The position numbers and the translations under genes are program-made. A stretch of DNA of 64,000 bases from Actinomyces slackii (lineage in GTDB: Bacteria > Actinomycetota > Actinomycetes > Actinomycetales > Actinomycetaceae): contig NZ_LR134363.1 in NCBI RefSeq assembly GCF_900637295.1, forward strand, positions 868,001 through 932,000, in the 5' to 3' direction. The notes beneath the pieces are model-generated. The model did no database searches. It worked only from the letters and a program-made list of their open reading frames with translations, and was not told where the DNA came from. Positions 8,395 to 15,746 of this stretch are shown here, one piece after another. How positions within the stretch are numbered: position 1 is the first letter of the stretch; each line of letters starts with the position of its first letter.

Positions 8395-9150
8395 TCAGCG
8401 GGGGCGGCTCACGGCCACGGCGCGGGCGCGCTCGGCCCAGGCATCATCCAGGGGCTCGGGGTCCCAGGCGGCCCCGGTCAGGGCGACGGCGCGCTCCAGG
8501 AGCCAGTCAGCCACCACCGGGTTCTTGGGCAGCAGGGAGCCGTGCAGGTAGGAGCCGATGACGTGATGGACCCGCGCGCCCTCGGTGGAGTCCGAGCCGT
8601 TGTTGCCATCGCCCACGCGCACCGTCCCCAGCGGGCGGGCCCCCGGGCCCAGCGTCGTCAGGCCCGAGTGATTCTCGTAGCCCACCACCTGGCCGAACTC
8701 CTCGGTGTCCAGGGTGATATTGCCGATCAGGCGGCCCTGACCGGCGCGGGTCTCGGCGTCGATCAGCCCGATCCCGGGAATCTCAGCGCCCTGCCCGGTG
8801 GCGAAGCGGTGCCCGAAGAGCTGGTAGAGCCCGCAGATGACGAGCATGGGGACGCCGTCGGCCGCCCAGGCGCGCAACTGGGGCCCCACCGCCAGCAGAT
8901 CCTCCTTGATGCGGTCCTGACCGGAGTCCTGACCACCGCCGCCCACCACCAGGTGAACCCCCTCGGGGAGCTCGCCCCCCGGGTCGTAGGAGACCAGCTC
9001 GACGTCGTAGCCCTGCCTCTGGGCCCGGCGGACCAGCACCAGGGTGTTGCCCCAGTCGCCGTAGATGTTCATATCCCGCGGGTAGAGCTGGAGCAGGCGG
9101 ATGGTGCCGCGTGCGGGGCCCTGGGTGCTGTGCTCGTAGAACGCGGTCAC
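8395..9150 (-). CDS. gatD: Lipid II isoglutaminyl synthase, glutaminase subunit GatD
   Basis: A 251-residue class I (CobB/CobQ-like) glutamine amidotransferase. The nucleophile is the Cys in PMLVICGLYQLFG, in the usual strand-nucleophile elbow; the later HHVIGSYLHGSLLPKNP provides the catalytic His. The N-terminal RLLQLYPRDMNIYGDWGN is the conserved GatD opening. GatD releases ammonia from glutamine and passes it to MurT, which amidates the alpha-carboxyl of D-Glu in lipid II. The ATG overlaps the murT stop (ATGA), so the two subunits are translationally coupled, as is usual for this pair. Confidence 0.95.
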   Translation of the reverse strand: MTAFYEHSTQGPARGTIRLLQLYPRDMNIYGDWGNTLVLVRRAQRQGYDVELVSYDPGGELPEGVHLVVGGGGQDSGQDRIKEDLLAVGPQLRAWAADGVPMLVICGLYQLFGHRFATGQGAEIPGIGLIDAETRAGQGRLIGNITLDTEEFGQVVGYENHSGLTTLGPGARPLGTVRVGDGNNGSDSTEGARVHHVIGSYLHGSLLPKNPVVADWLLERAVALTGAAWDPEPLDDAWAERARAVAVSRPR

Positions 9151-10481
9151 GACATGACCTCCTCGACCTCGGTGAGCCCGCCCAGGATGGCGCGCAGGGA
9201 GAGCATGGCGGTGTAGGTGGTGAAGACCCGCATGGGCCGGTCGGCCGTGGCCGAGGCCTGCCTGAGCAGATCCAGGGCCTTGCGCAGATCGGGCTCGACG
9301 GCGTCGACCCCCACCTCGTCATAGTCCAGGCGCAGGGCCATGTCCCAGCAGCGCACGCCGGTCACCACATCGACCCCGCCGGCGCGCAGGGCGGAGAAGT
9401 CCACATCCCACAGCCAGGACATGTCCCGGCCATCGGCGTACTCGTCATTGATCGCCACCATCACCGCCTCGCCGTCCTGTGCCTGGGCGGCGGCGGAGAG
9501 CAGCCCCATGCGGAAGCCCGCCGGATTCTTGACCAGGGAGAGCTGGACCGGGCGGCCATCGAGGGTCAGGACCTCACCGCGCCCGAAGGCCGCCTCCACG
9601 CGCCCCAGGGTGGCCAGCAGCCCGGGCAGGTCGGCGCGATCGCCCAGAACCTCCAGGACCACCTCCAGGGCCGCGCAGGCATTGAGCTGGTTGTGGACAC
9701 CGGGAATGGTGAAGTCCACCTGATGATCCGCCCCATCCACGCGCACCGTGGCGCGCTGGCCCTCGATGGCCTCCAGGGTCACCCGCGGCGCGGGCGCGCC
9801 GGCATCGGCGGCCGGCCGCTCCTGGCCCTCGGCCGGGGCATCGTCCGCGCCCGAGCGCAGATCGTCGTCGGACAGGAACAGGGAGCGCAGGCGAGCGCCG
9901 ATGCCGAAGGCCGCCGTGCGAGCCGAGACATCCCCCAGGAAATCCGGGGAGGCCAGGCGCGGGTCGTCAGCATTGACCACCACCACCTCGCGCGTGGCCG
10001 TGGCGATGGTGTGCAGCAGGGAGGCCGTGTAGTCGATCTCGCCGAAGCGGTCGAGCTGGTCGCGCATGACATTGAGCAGCAGGCAGGCCCGCGGCGGCAT
10101 CTGCGCCACGAAGTGGACGGCATGCGCCTCATCGAGCTCCAGGACCGCGATATCCGCCTCCAGCCGCCCGGCCGCATCGACCTCGGTCAGCAGCGAGGCC
10201 AGCACCCCGCGCACGAAGTTCGAGCCCGTGCGATTGGTGAAGACCCTCAGCCCCTGCTCGCGCAGCAGCTGGACCACCATCTTGGTCGTCGTCGTCTTGC
10301 CATTGGTGCCCGAGACCACGATCACGCCGTGGGGCAGGCGCCCCAGGGTGCGGGAGAGGAAACCAGGATCGGTGCGCTCCATGACCAGTCCGGGGAAGGC
10401 GGTTCCACCGCTGCCGCCGCCGCGCATCCGGGCGGCCAGGCGGGCCGCGTGTCCGAGCGCGACCGTGAGTCGAGAACGCAT
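9147..10481 (-). CDS. murT: Lipid II isoglutaminyl synthase, Mur-ligase subunit MurT
   Basis: A 444-residue Mur ligase homologue that activates the D-Glu carboxylate of lipid II with ATP for amidation by GatD-derived ammonia. Visible motifs: P-loop VIVVSGTNGKTTTTKMV, then AVLELDEAHAVHFV, then VVVNADDPRLASP, with a C-terminal DUF1727-type domain (LSLVKNPAGFRMGL, DYDEVGVD). The start at 10481 (MRSRLTVALGH) follows CAGGAG; an upstream in-frame ATG is unsupported. The central domain lacks the four-cysteine zinc ribbon described for Staphylococcus MurT; an Ala/Pro-rich linker with no cysteines replaces it. The gene is the first of a murT-gatD operon. Confidence 0.94.
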   Translation of the reverse strand: MRSRLTVALGHAARLAARMRGGGSGGTAFPGLVMERTDPGFLSRTLGRLPHGVIVVSGTNGKTTTTKMVVQLLREQGLRVFTNRTGSNFVRGVLASLLTEVDAAGRLEADIAVLELDEAHAVHFVAQMPPRACLLLNVMRDQLDRFGEIDYTASLLHTIATATREVVVVNADDPRLASPDFLGDVSARTAAFGIGARLRSLFLSDDDLRSGADDAPAEGQERPAADAGAPAPRVTLEAIEGQRATVRVDGADHQVDFTIPGVHNQLNACAALEVVLEVLGDRADLPGLLATLGRVEAAFGRGEVLTLDGRPVQLSLVKNPAGFRMGLLSAAAQAQDGEAVMVAINDEYADGRDMSWLWDVDFSALRAGGVDVVTGVRCWDMALRLDYDEVGVDAVEPDLRKALDLLRQASATADRPMRVFTTYTAMLSLRAILGGLTEVEEVMS

Positions 10482-10556
10482 GGGGCTCCTGTCTGGGCTA
10501 GAGGTCCGCGCCATTCTAGGACAGGCTCGGACAGGGCGGGGCGCGGCGAGCAGACC

Positions 10557-12155
10557 CTAGGGAGTCGGGGCGATCACGCGCAGCGCCTCGGGCAGGACCC
10601 GTGCCTCCAGGACGCGGGTGGTCCCGGCCGTATCGCCGTCGAGCTCGAAGGGCACCGCGGAATCGGCCTCGATGCGCACCCGGCGCGCGCGAGCCAGGGT
10701 GAATCCCGGCATCTCCTGGCCGGTGAGGACCTGGGCGCCCAGGCGCGCCCAGTCCACCACCCGATCCGGATTGGCCAGCAGCAGGTCCACCTGGCCATCA
10801 CGGGGAGAGGCATTGGGGAACAGCGTGACCCCCGCCGTGATGGTGCCGACATTGCCCAGCAGCGCCATGACCATCTGCTGCTCGCGCGGCTCGGCGCCAT
10901 CCAGGCTGACCGAGGCCGAGAAGGGCTCCAGCCCGGCGTTCTGGACCGCGGCCACCGCGTAGGCGCCCGAGCGAATGACCTTCTTCAGGCCCGCGTCGGT
11001 GGACTCCATGATCTGGGCGTCCAGGCCCATCCCGGCCATCACCGCGAAGCGCTCGCGGCCGCCGTCGTGCACGCACTCGATGATGTCCACCGAGACCGGG
11101 TCACCGGTCAGGGCCAGGCGCAGGGCGTCGTCGGCATCCAGGGGGATGGACAGGTTGCGGGCCAGCAGATTGCCCGTGCCGGAGGGCATGAGCGCCATGG
11201 GAGTGGAGGTGGTGGCCAACTCGGAGCTGACCGCCCGCACTGTGCCGTCCCCACCGGCGACGATCACCAGGTCCACGCCAGCGGCCAGGGCGCGTCGGGT
11301 CATCTCATGGCCCGCGTCCTCCGGCGTCGTCTCCAGCCACAGCGGCGCCTGCCAGTGGGCGGCGGATGCCTCGGACTCCACGCGGCGCCGCAGCAGGGAC
11401 AGGTCGTCGACCTTGGTGGGGTTGACGATGATGGCCACGCGGCGCTCCGGCGCCTCACGGGGGCGGCGGCGCAGCGCCCAGGCGGCCAGGATCGACTCCA
11501 CCCCGCCCACCCGCAGGGCCAGGTTGGCCACGGCCGCCCCCAGGAGGAACCCCCCGATGAGGTCGGAGGGCCGGGCCAGCCCCAGCAGCCACTGCTCGAC
11601 GGCGGTTCCCGCCACAGCCCCATAGCCCAGCACCGTGCCCAGGGCCACCAGCGAGGAGCCGCGACGGTGCGCCCGGATGAGGGTGACCAGCACCCAGGCG
11701 GCCAGGGTCATGGCGGTGACGTGGGCGCTGGGATAGGTGGGGACCACCGCTGAGACGGAGTCGGTGAAGGCCGGCGAGGGCGCGGGGCGGGCCATGGCCC
11801 AGGACAGCAGCACCTGGGCGGGGATGCCCAGTGCGGCCAGCGCCAGCGCCAGCCCCAGGCGGCGCATGCGCCGCTTGTAGGAGTAGAGCGCCCAGCCGAC
11901 GATCACCGTCAGGATCACCAGGGGGTGGGTGAGCAGGGCCAGTGCCTCGAGGATCTGGCCAAGGGTCGATCGCAGGGCGGGCACGGGGGCGCCCAGGGTC
12001 TCATCCAGGGCATCGAGGGCGCCGGTATGCGTCAGGGCCGTCCAGACGATGAGGGACAGGGCGAAGCCGGCTCCCAGGAACGCCTCCAGGCGCCGCAGGC
12101 GGGCAAGGCGCTGGCCCTGGGTGCGCGAATCGGCTGAGTCAGGCATCGTGACCAC
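10557..12155 (-). CDS. PAP2-like domain fused to diacylglycerol kinase-type lipid kinase
   Basis: Residues 1-210 form a multi-helix PAP2-like membrane domain. Residues 240-530 form a diacylglycerol kinase catalytic domain: VAIIVNPTKVDD, then VIVAGGDGTVRAV, MPSGTGNLLARNL, and a C-terminal LDGDTAG region. The kinase motifs look intact, so phosphorylation of a lipid such as diacylglycerol is likely. The PAP2 half is degenerate: the KX6RP motif has no Lys (LLSWAMARP), the second motif reads YPSAH rather than PSGH, and in the third the catalytic His is replaced (GLARPSD instead of G-x-H-x-PSD). The GTG at 12155 follows AGGGAAG; an ATG three codons in is the alternative. Confidence 0.88.
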   Translation of the reverse strand: MVTMPDSADSRTQGQRLARLRRLEAFLGAGFALSLIVWTALTHTGALDALDETLGAPVPALRSTLGQILEALALLTHPLVILTVIVGWALYSYKRRMRRLGLALALAALGIPAQVLLSWAMARPAPSPAFTDSVSAVVPTYPSAHVTAMTLAAWVLVTLIRAHRRGSSLVALGTVLGYGAVAGTAVEQWLLGLARPSDLIGGFLLGAAVANLALRVGGVESILAAWALRRRPREAPERRVAIIVNPTKVDDLSLLRRRVESEASAAHWQAPLWLETTPEDAGHEMTRRALAAGVDLVIVAGGDGTVRAVSSELATTSTPMALMPSGTGNLLARNLSIPLDADDALRLALTGDPVSVDIIECVHDGGRERFAVMAGMGLDAQIMESTDAGLKKVIRSGAYAVAAVQNAGLEPFSASVSLDGAEPREQQMVMALLGNVGTITAGVTLFPNASPRDGQVDLLLANPDRVVDWARLGAQVLTGQEMPGFTLARARRVRIEADSAVPFELDGDTAGTTRVLEARVLPEALRVIAPTP

Positions 12156-12244
12156 CGTGCTTCCCTATCGCTGATCCCACGGTGGACCAGCCTAGCGCCA
12201 GTGGTGGCGCCGGTGAATGCAGGGGGTCGGTGCGGTGCACGGGT

Positions 12245-12285
12245 CTCGCCCCGCTTGTGGCCAGGCCGGTCACAAGCGGGGCGAG
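12245..12285 (-). terminator. Perfect 15-bp hairpin after the lipoprotein gene
   Basis: CTCGCCCCGCTTGTG (12245-12259) pairs exactly with CACAAGCGGGGCGAG (12271-12285) across an 11-base loop. It lies 35 bases beyond the lipoprotein stop codon and upstream of the kinase gene on the same strand, so it probably ends the lipoprotein transcript. There is no clear T-run. Confidence 0.65.
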
Positions 12286-12320
12286 GAGAGGGAGTGGGGA
12301 AGGGCCGGGGCGGTGGGGCG

Positions 12321-13070
12321 TCAGTGCACGGTCTCGATGACGACGTCGGCGATCTCCTTGCTCCTGTCCGCGGAGGAGGTGGTGATGAAGACGGCGACCT
12401 TCTCCTGCTCGGAGTTGGGAAGCGCGAGGAGGATGCCGTGGATCTCCACTCCGTCGTCGGAGGAGAAGGTGTAGAGGGCGCGGACGCCCTCGCCGTTGGC
12501 CGTCTGGACCGTCTCGTAGGAGGCCACGGTGGCGCCATCACCCTCGAGGATCTCGGAGACGTCGGCCTCGGAGACCGACTCCCAGCGAGGGAGCTTCTTC
12601 TTGGCGACAGCGAGGTGACTCGTGATCCCGTTCTCCGCCTCGGGGGCGAAGACGACCAGATCGAATCGTCGTGGGTAGTCATTGAGGTCCTCAAGAGTCA
12701 TGCCGTGGTCCTCGGCTGTCTGCCGGCGCTCCTCCTCGGACAGAGTGCTGAGATCCGTCCAGTCCTCCGGGATGGCGAAGGTGATGCCGGTCGTGGGGGT
12801 GGTGATCTCCGTGTACCCGTCGGGGGCGGGGGAGGCGGTGGCTGAGGCCGTCTCGGAGGCCTTGGACGAGGAGCCGTCGGAGGAGTCCTTGCTCGCTGAG
12901 GACTCGTCGGACGAGTCCTGAGTCTCCTCCTGAGAGGCGGTGGTCGAGTCTGTCGAGTCTGCGGCGTCGTCGCCGCCGGGCAGGGGCAGGAAGCCGCAGC
13001 CCGTGAGGCTCAGAGCCCCGGCCAGGCCGACGACGGTCATTGCCGTGCGGCAACGGTGAGTGAGTCTCAT
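12321..13070 (-). CDS. Secreted lipoprotein, function unknown
   Basis: A 249-residue predicted lipoprotein. The signal peptide ends in the lipobox ALSLTGC. A long Ser/Asp/Glu/Thr-rich linker follows (about residues 30-80), then a compact domain beginning GYTEITTPTTGITFAIPEDWTDLS, resembling the Mog1/PsbP-like and LpqN-like beta domains of actinobacterial surface lipoproteins (IPEDW is typical). I cannot assign a function. The ATG at 13070 is preceded by AGGAAG; the frame continues upstream without a signal-peptide-like start. It has its own terminator hairpin. Confidence 0.8.
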   Translation of the reverse strand: MRLTHRCRTAMTVVGLAGALSLTGCGFLPLPGGDDAADSTDSTTASQEETQDSSDESSASKDSSDGSSSKASETASATASPAPDGYTEITTPTTGITFAIPEDWTDLSTLSEEERRQTAEDHGMTLEDLNDYPRRFDLVVFAPEAENGITSHLAVAKKKLPRWESVSEADVSEILEGDGATVASYETVQTANGEGVRALYTFSSDDGVEIHGILLALPNSEQEKVAVFITTSSADRSKEIADVVIETVH

Positions 13071-13345
13071 GGGTGCTCTTCCTGTCAGATACGCGCTTCG
13101 ATGGGAATGCCCGATGGCAGCACCGTCACGATAGGGGCTCGGCCGAGGCGGGGGTATGGGCAGCACTGTCCAGGGACTGTCCAGGGGCGCGGGGGAACTC
13201 CGTCAGCGGAACTGGGCGCGGCGGCGTCGTCCGCGCGATTCGGGTGGGCGCGACTGGGGCGTCGCGTGATGATGGCGGGTCTTCTCGGTGACGACGCCAC
13301 CCATCCAGCGTCGCAGGCTCGCTGGCGGGTGGCGTCCTTCTTCTC

Positions 13346-13580
13346 GTCGGGGTGCTCGGCCTGACGGCCTACGACCCCCTCCTCCTCGAAGGCCTCACGA
13401 GCAAGCTCGCGGGCCTTCTCGTCGTCGGGGTGCTCGGCCTGACGGCCTACGACCCCTCCCTCTTCGGATGCCTCACGAGCAAGCTCGCGGGCCTTCTCGT
13501 CGTCGGGGTGCTCGGCCTGACGGCCTACGACCCCTCCCTCTTCGGATGCCTCATGAGCAAGCTCATGGGCATCCTCATCG
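13346..13580 (-). repeat. 78-bp tandem repeats trailing tRNA-Pro
   Basis: Three head-to-tail units begin at 13346, 13424 and 13502 (78, 78 and 79 bases); the tRNA gene starts where a fourth would begin, at 13581. Each unit opens on the + strand with GTCGGGGTG, identical to the 3' acceptor end of the adjacent tRNA gene (13581-13589). Units 1 and 2 differ mainly at GAAGG/GGATG; unit 3 is slightly more diverged towards the tRNA. On the tRNA strand one frame stays open through all units with a 26-residue charged repeat (DDEKARELAREASEE...), but no start codon was found downstream of the tRNA. The preceding 13074-13345 holds no gene. Confidence 0.92.
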
Positions 13581-13581
13581 G

Positions 13582-13655
<74 letters not shown>

Positions 13656-13790
13656 AGTGCAGCAGGCGCAACTATAGCGGCGCGGTGACAGGGGAGGGAA
13701 ATCGGGCTGGCTGAGTGCTCGGTCACGTGCGCGATGGGGCGTCCTACCCATGGGACTGCACTGCGCAGGCGCATCGCGTTGACTGGCATC

Positions 13791-14678
13791 ATGAGCAACG
13801 TCGCACATCACCGCATACCTGACCTCGCAGACGCCACAGTCGCACCCAACCTCCTGCATCCTCTGGCCCGCGATCAGCTGCCGCTGGCCGGGCGCACCGT
13901 CCTCATCACCGGAGTCAGCCGTCGCCAGGGGATCGGCCATGCCATAGCCTGCCGGGCCGCGGCCTACGGCGCCAGCATCATCGCCCACCACTACGCGCCC
14001 CATGACACCGCTCAGTCATGGGGCGCTGACGATATCGACGCCGTCATGGAGTCGATCGGCACTCATGTGACGGACGGCGAACGACTGACCAGCATCCACG
14101 CCGACCTCGCGGCCCCCGGCGAGCCCCAGCGCCTCATGGAGGCCGCGACCAAGGCCCACGGCCATATCGACGCCCTGGTCTGCAATCAGGCCATGAGCGA
14201 GCCCGATGGCCCGCTGGGGAACCTCACCGAGGAGGTCCTGGACCAGCACTGGCGAGTCGATGCCCGCGCCTCCATCCTCCTGGCCCAGGCCTTCGCCTCT
14301 CAGGAGGCCTTCGCCTCGGGAACGGCGACCGCGGGAGGGGTGATCGTCTTCCTGACCTCGGGCCAGGCGCAGGGGCCGATGCCCGGTGAGATCGCCTACG
14401 CCGCCGCCAAGGCCGCCATCGCCGGGGTCACCCTGACCATCGCCGACCAGCTCGCCGACGCCCGGATCCGGGTCAACACCGTCAACCCGGGCCCGGTGGA
14501 CACCGGCTACCTCACCGAAGAGGTCTTCGCCACGATCGCCGGCATGTTCCCCTTCGGCCGCTACGGGGAGCCCGACGACGCCGCCCGCCTCATCACCTGG
14601 TTGCTCACCGACGAGGCGCGCTGGATCACCGGGCAGGTCATCAACTCCGAAGGTGGATTCGCCCGCTGGCGCCGCTAG
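13791..14678 (+). CDS. SDR family oxidoreductase
   Basis: A 295-residue Rossmann-fold short-chain dehydrogenase. The cofactor motif is TGVSRRQGIGHA (TGxxxGxG type), and the catalytic segment has Ser in LTSGQAQ and Tyr-Lys in AYAAAKAAI; NPGPVDTGYL is the usual post-catalytic motif. FabG-like length and ending (GQVINSEGGFARW) suggest 3-oxoacyl or sugar/alcohol substrates; the exact one cannot be read. The ATG at 13791 (MSNVAHHRIP) is preferred to an upstream in-frame ATG. The gene is convergent with the metallophosphoesterase gene, with a 72-bp perfect palindrome between the stop codons. Confidence 0.9.
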   Translation: MSNVAHHRIPDLADATVAPNLLHPLARDQLPLAGRTVLITGVSRRQGIGHAIACRAAAYGASIIAHHYAPHDTAQSWGADDIDAVMESIGTHVTDGERLTSIHADLAAPGEPQRLMEAATKAHGHIDALVCNQAMSEPDGPLGNLTEEVLDQHWRVDARASILLAQAFASQEAFASGTATAGGVIVFLTSGQAQGPMPGEIAYAAAKAAIAGVTLTIADQLADARIRVNTVNPGPVDTGYLTEEVFATIAGMFPFGRYGEPDDAARLITWLLTDEARWITGQVINSEGGFARWRR

Positions 14679-14683
14679 CCCTG

Positions 14684-14755
14684 ACTCCGCCAATTTGCGC
14701 GAGTTCGTACTTTTCCGGGCCCGGAAAAGTACGAACTCGCGCAAATTGGCGGAGT
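14684..14755. repeat. 72-bp perfect palindrome between convergent genes, copy 1
   Basis: Arms of 36 bases are exact inverted complements with no loop, centred between 14719 and 14720 on CCGGG/CCCGG. It starts 5 bases after the SDR stop and ends 10 bases before the metallophosphoesterase stop, so it can act as a bidirectional terminator; the TTTT/AAAA near the centre does not follow a stem as in a classic intrinsic terminator. A second copy at 35082-35153 has the same setting and differs by one compensatory base-pair change. Confidence 0.9.
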
Positions 14756-14765
14756 GACGGGTCAG

Positions 14766-15746
14766 TCAGGCGGGGACCAGGGTCAGCAGCGCGGCCTGGG
14801 GCGGGCAGGCCAGGCGCACCGGCGTGTAGGGGCTGGTGCCCAGGCCGGCTGAGACGTGCAGGCGCATGAGCCGATCGCTGTCGACGGCGGTCGGATCGAC
14901 GTCGGGCCAATGGGAGAGCCCGGAGGCGCGCGAGGTGTCCAGGTCGCAGTTGGTCACCAGCGCCCCGTAGCCGGGCAGGCACAACTGACCCCCATGGGTG
15001 TGCCCGGCCAGGGCCAGGGCGACGCCGTCGTTGGCCATCATGGTGAGCACCCGCTGGTAGGGGGCGTGGAGCAGGCCCAGGCGCAGCGCCCGGCCCGCAT
15101 GATCCAGGACCGCCGGCAGGCCGATCGCGCCGGTCTCGACGGCGGCCGGGAACCGATCCCGGTGCACATGGGGATCGTCGACGCCGACCAACTCGATGCG
15201 TCGACCGCGGACCAGCAGCCCGCCGCGGGCGTTGGTCAGGTCCGCCCACCCACCGGAGGCCTGAAGGTCGCGGACCTCCTCCCAGGGCAGGGCCTGGATG
15301 GCGGCCTCGCGCTGCGGGTCGTCGGCGCTGCGCGGATCGCGTCGCAGGTAGCGCACCGGGAGCTTGAAAACCGTGGAGCGGTAGTCGTGGTCGCCCATGA
15401 CGAAGGCTCCCGGCAACTCCAGGAAGGGCTCCAGGGCGCGGCGCAGGGGCTCAAGCCCGGAGGCCAGGGAGAGGTTGTCCCCCGTGTTGATGACGACGTC
15501 GGGGCGCAGATCCGCCAGGCCTCGCACCCATTCCACAAGCCACTCGGTGCGGTCGGTCAGGTGCAGGTCCGACAGGTGCAGCAGCGTGATGGGCTCCTCG
15601 CCGGGAGCCAGGACCGGGACCTCGATGCGGCGGACCACCGGTCGGCGCGCCTCCAGGAGGCTGTAGGCCAGGGTGCCGGCACCGAGCACGACCGCGCCGC
15701 CCAGGGTGCTCAGTGCCGCCCTGGGGAAGGAGAATCCACTCACCAC
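14766..15746 (-). CDS. Membrane-anchored metallophosphoesterase
   Basis: A 326-residue calcineurin-like phosphoesterase with an N-terminal membrane segment (about residues 8-30). The metal-binding motifs are in order: LLHLSDLHL, NTGDN, MGDHD (usually GNHD; here Asp for Asn), LLHAP and GHTHGGQL. Relatives of the YkuE/PA-phosphohydrolase-like group act on phospholipid or nucleotide phosphates at the membrane; the substrate is not evident. The GTG start directly follows the PBP stop codon (TGAGTG), so it is translationally coupled to the class A PBP gene. From memory, a metallophosphoesterase also sits beside ponA2 in mycobacteria, which supports a cell-envelope role. Confidence 0.9.
   Translation of the reverse strand: MVSGFSFPRAALSTLGGAVVLGAGTLAYSLLEARRPVVRRIEVPVLAPGEEPITLLHLSDLHLTDRTEWLVEWVRGLADLRPDVVINTGDNLSLASGLEPLRRALEPFLELPGAFVMGDHDYRSTVFKLPVRYLRRDPRSADDPQREAAIQALPWEEVRDLQASGGWADLTNARGGLLVRGRRIELVGVDDPHVHRDRFPAAVETGAIGLPAVLDHAGRALRLGLLHAPYQRVLTMMANDGVALALAGHTHGGQLCLPGYGALVTNCDLDTSRASGLSHWPDVDPTAVDSDRLMRLHVSAGLGTSPYTPVRLACPPQAALLTLVPA

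Noticed and set aside
9111-11753. Very long open frame (880 codons) opposite gatD-murT and the kinase fusion
   Set aside because: It is an antisense frame kept open by high GC; its Gly/Gln/His/Arg-rich composition and lack of any domain contrast with the well-supported genes on the other strand.
13346-13580. CRISPR-like array
   Set aside because: The units are contiguous with no unique spacers, and no cas genes occur in the window.
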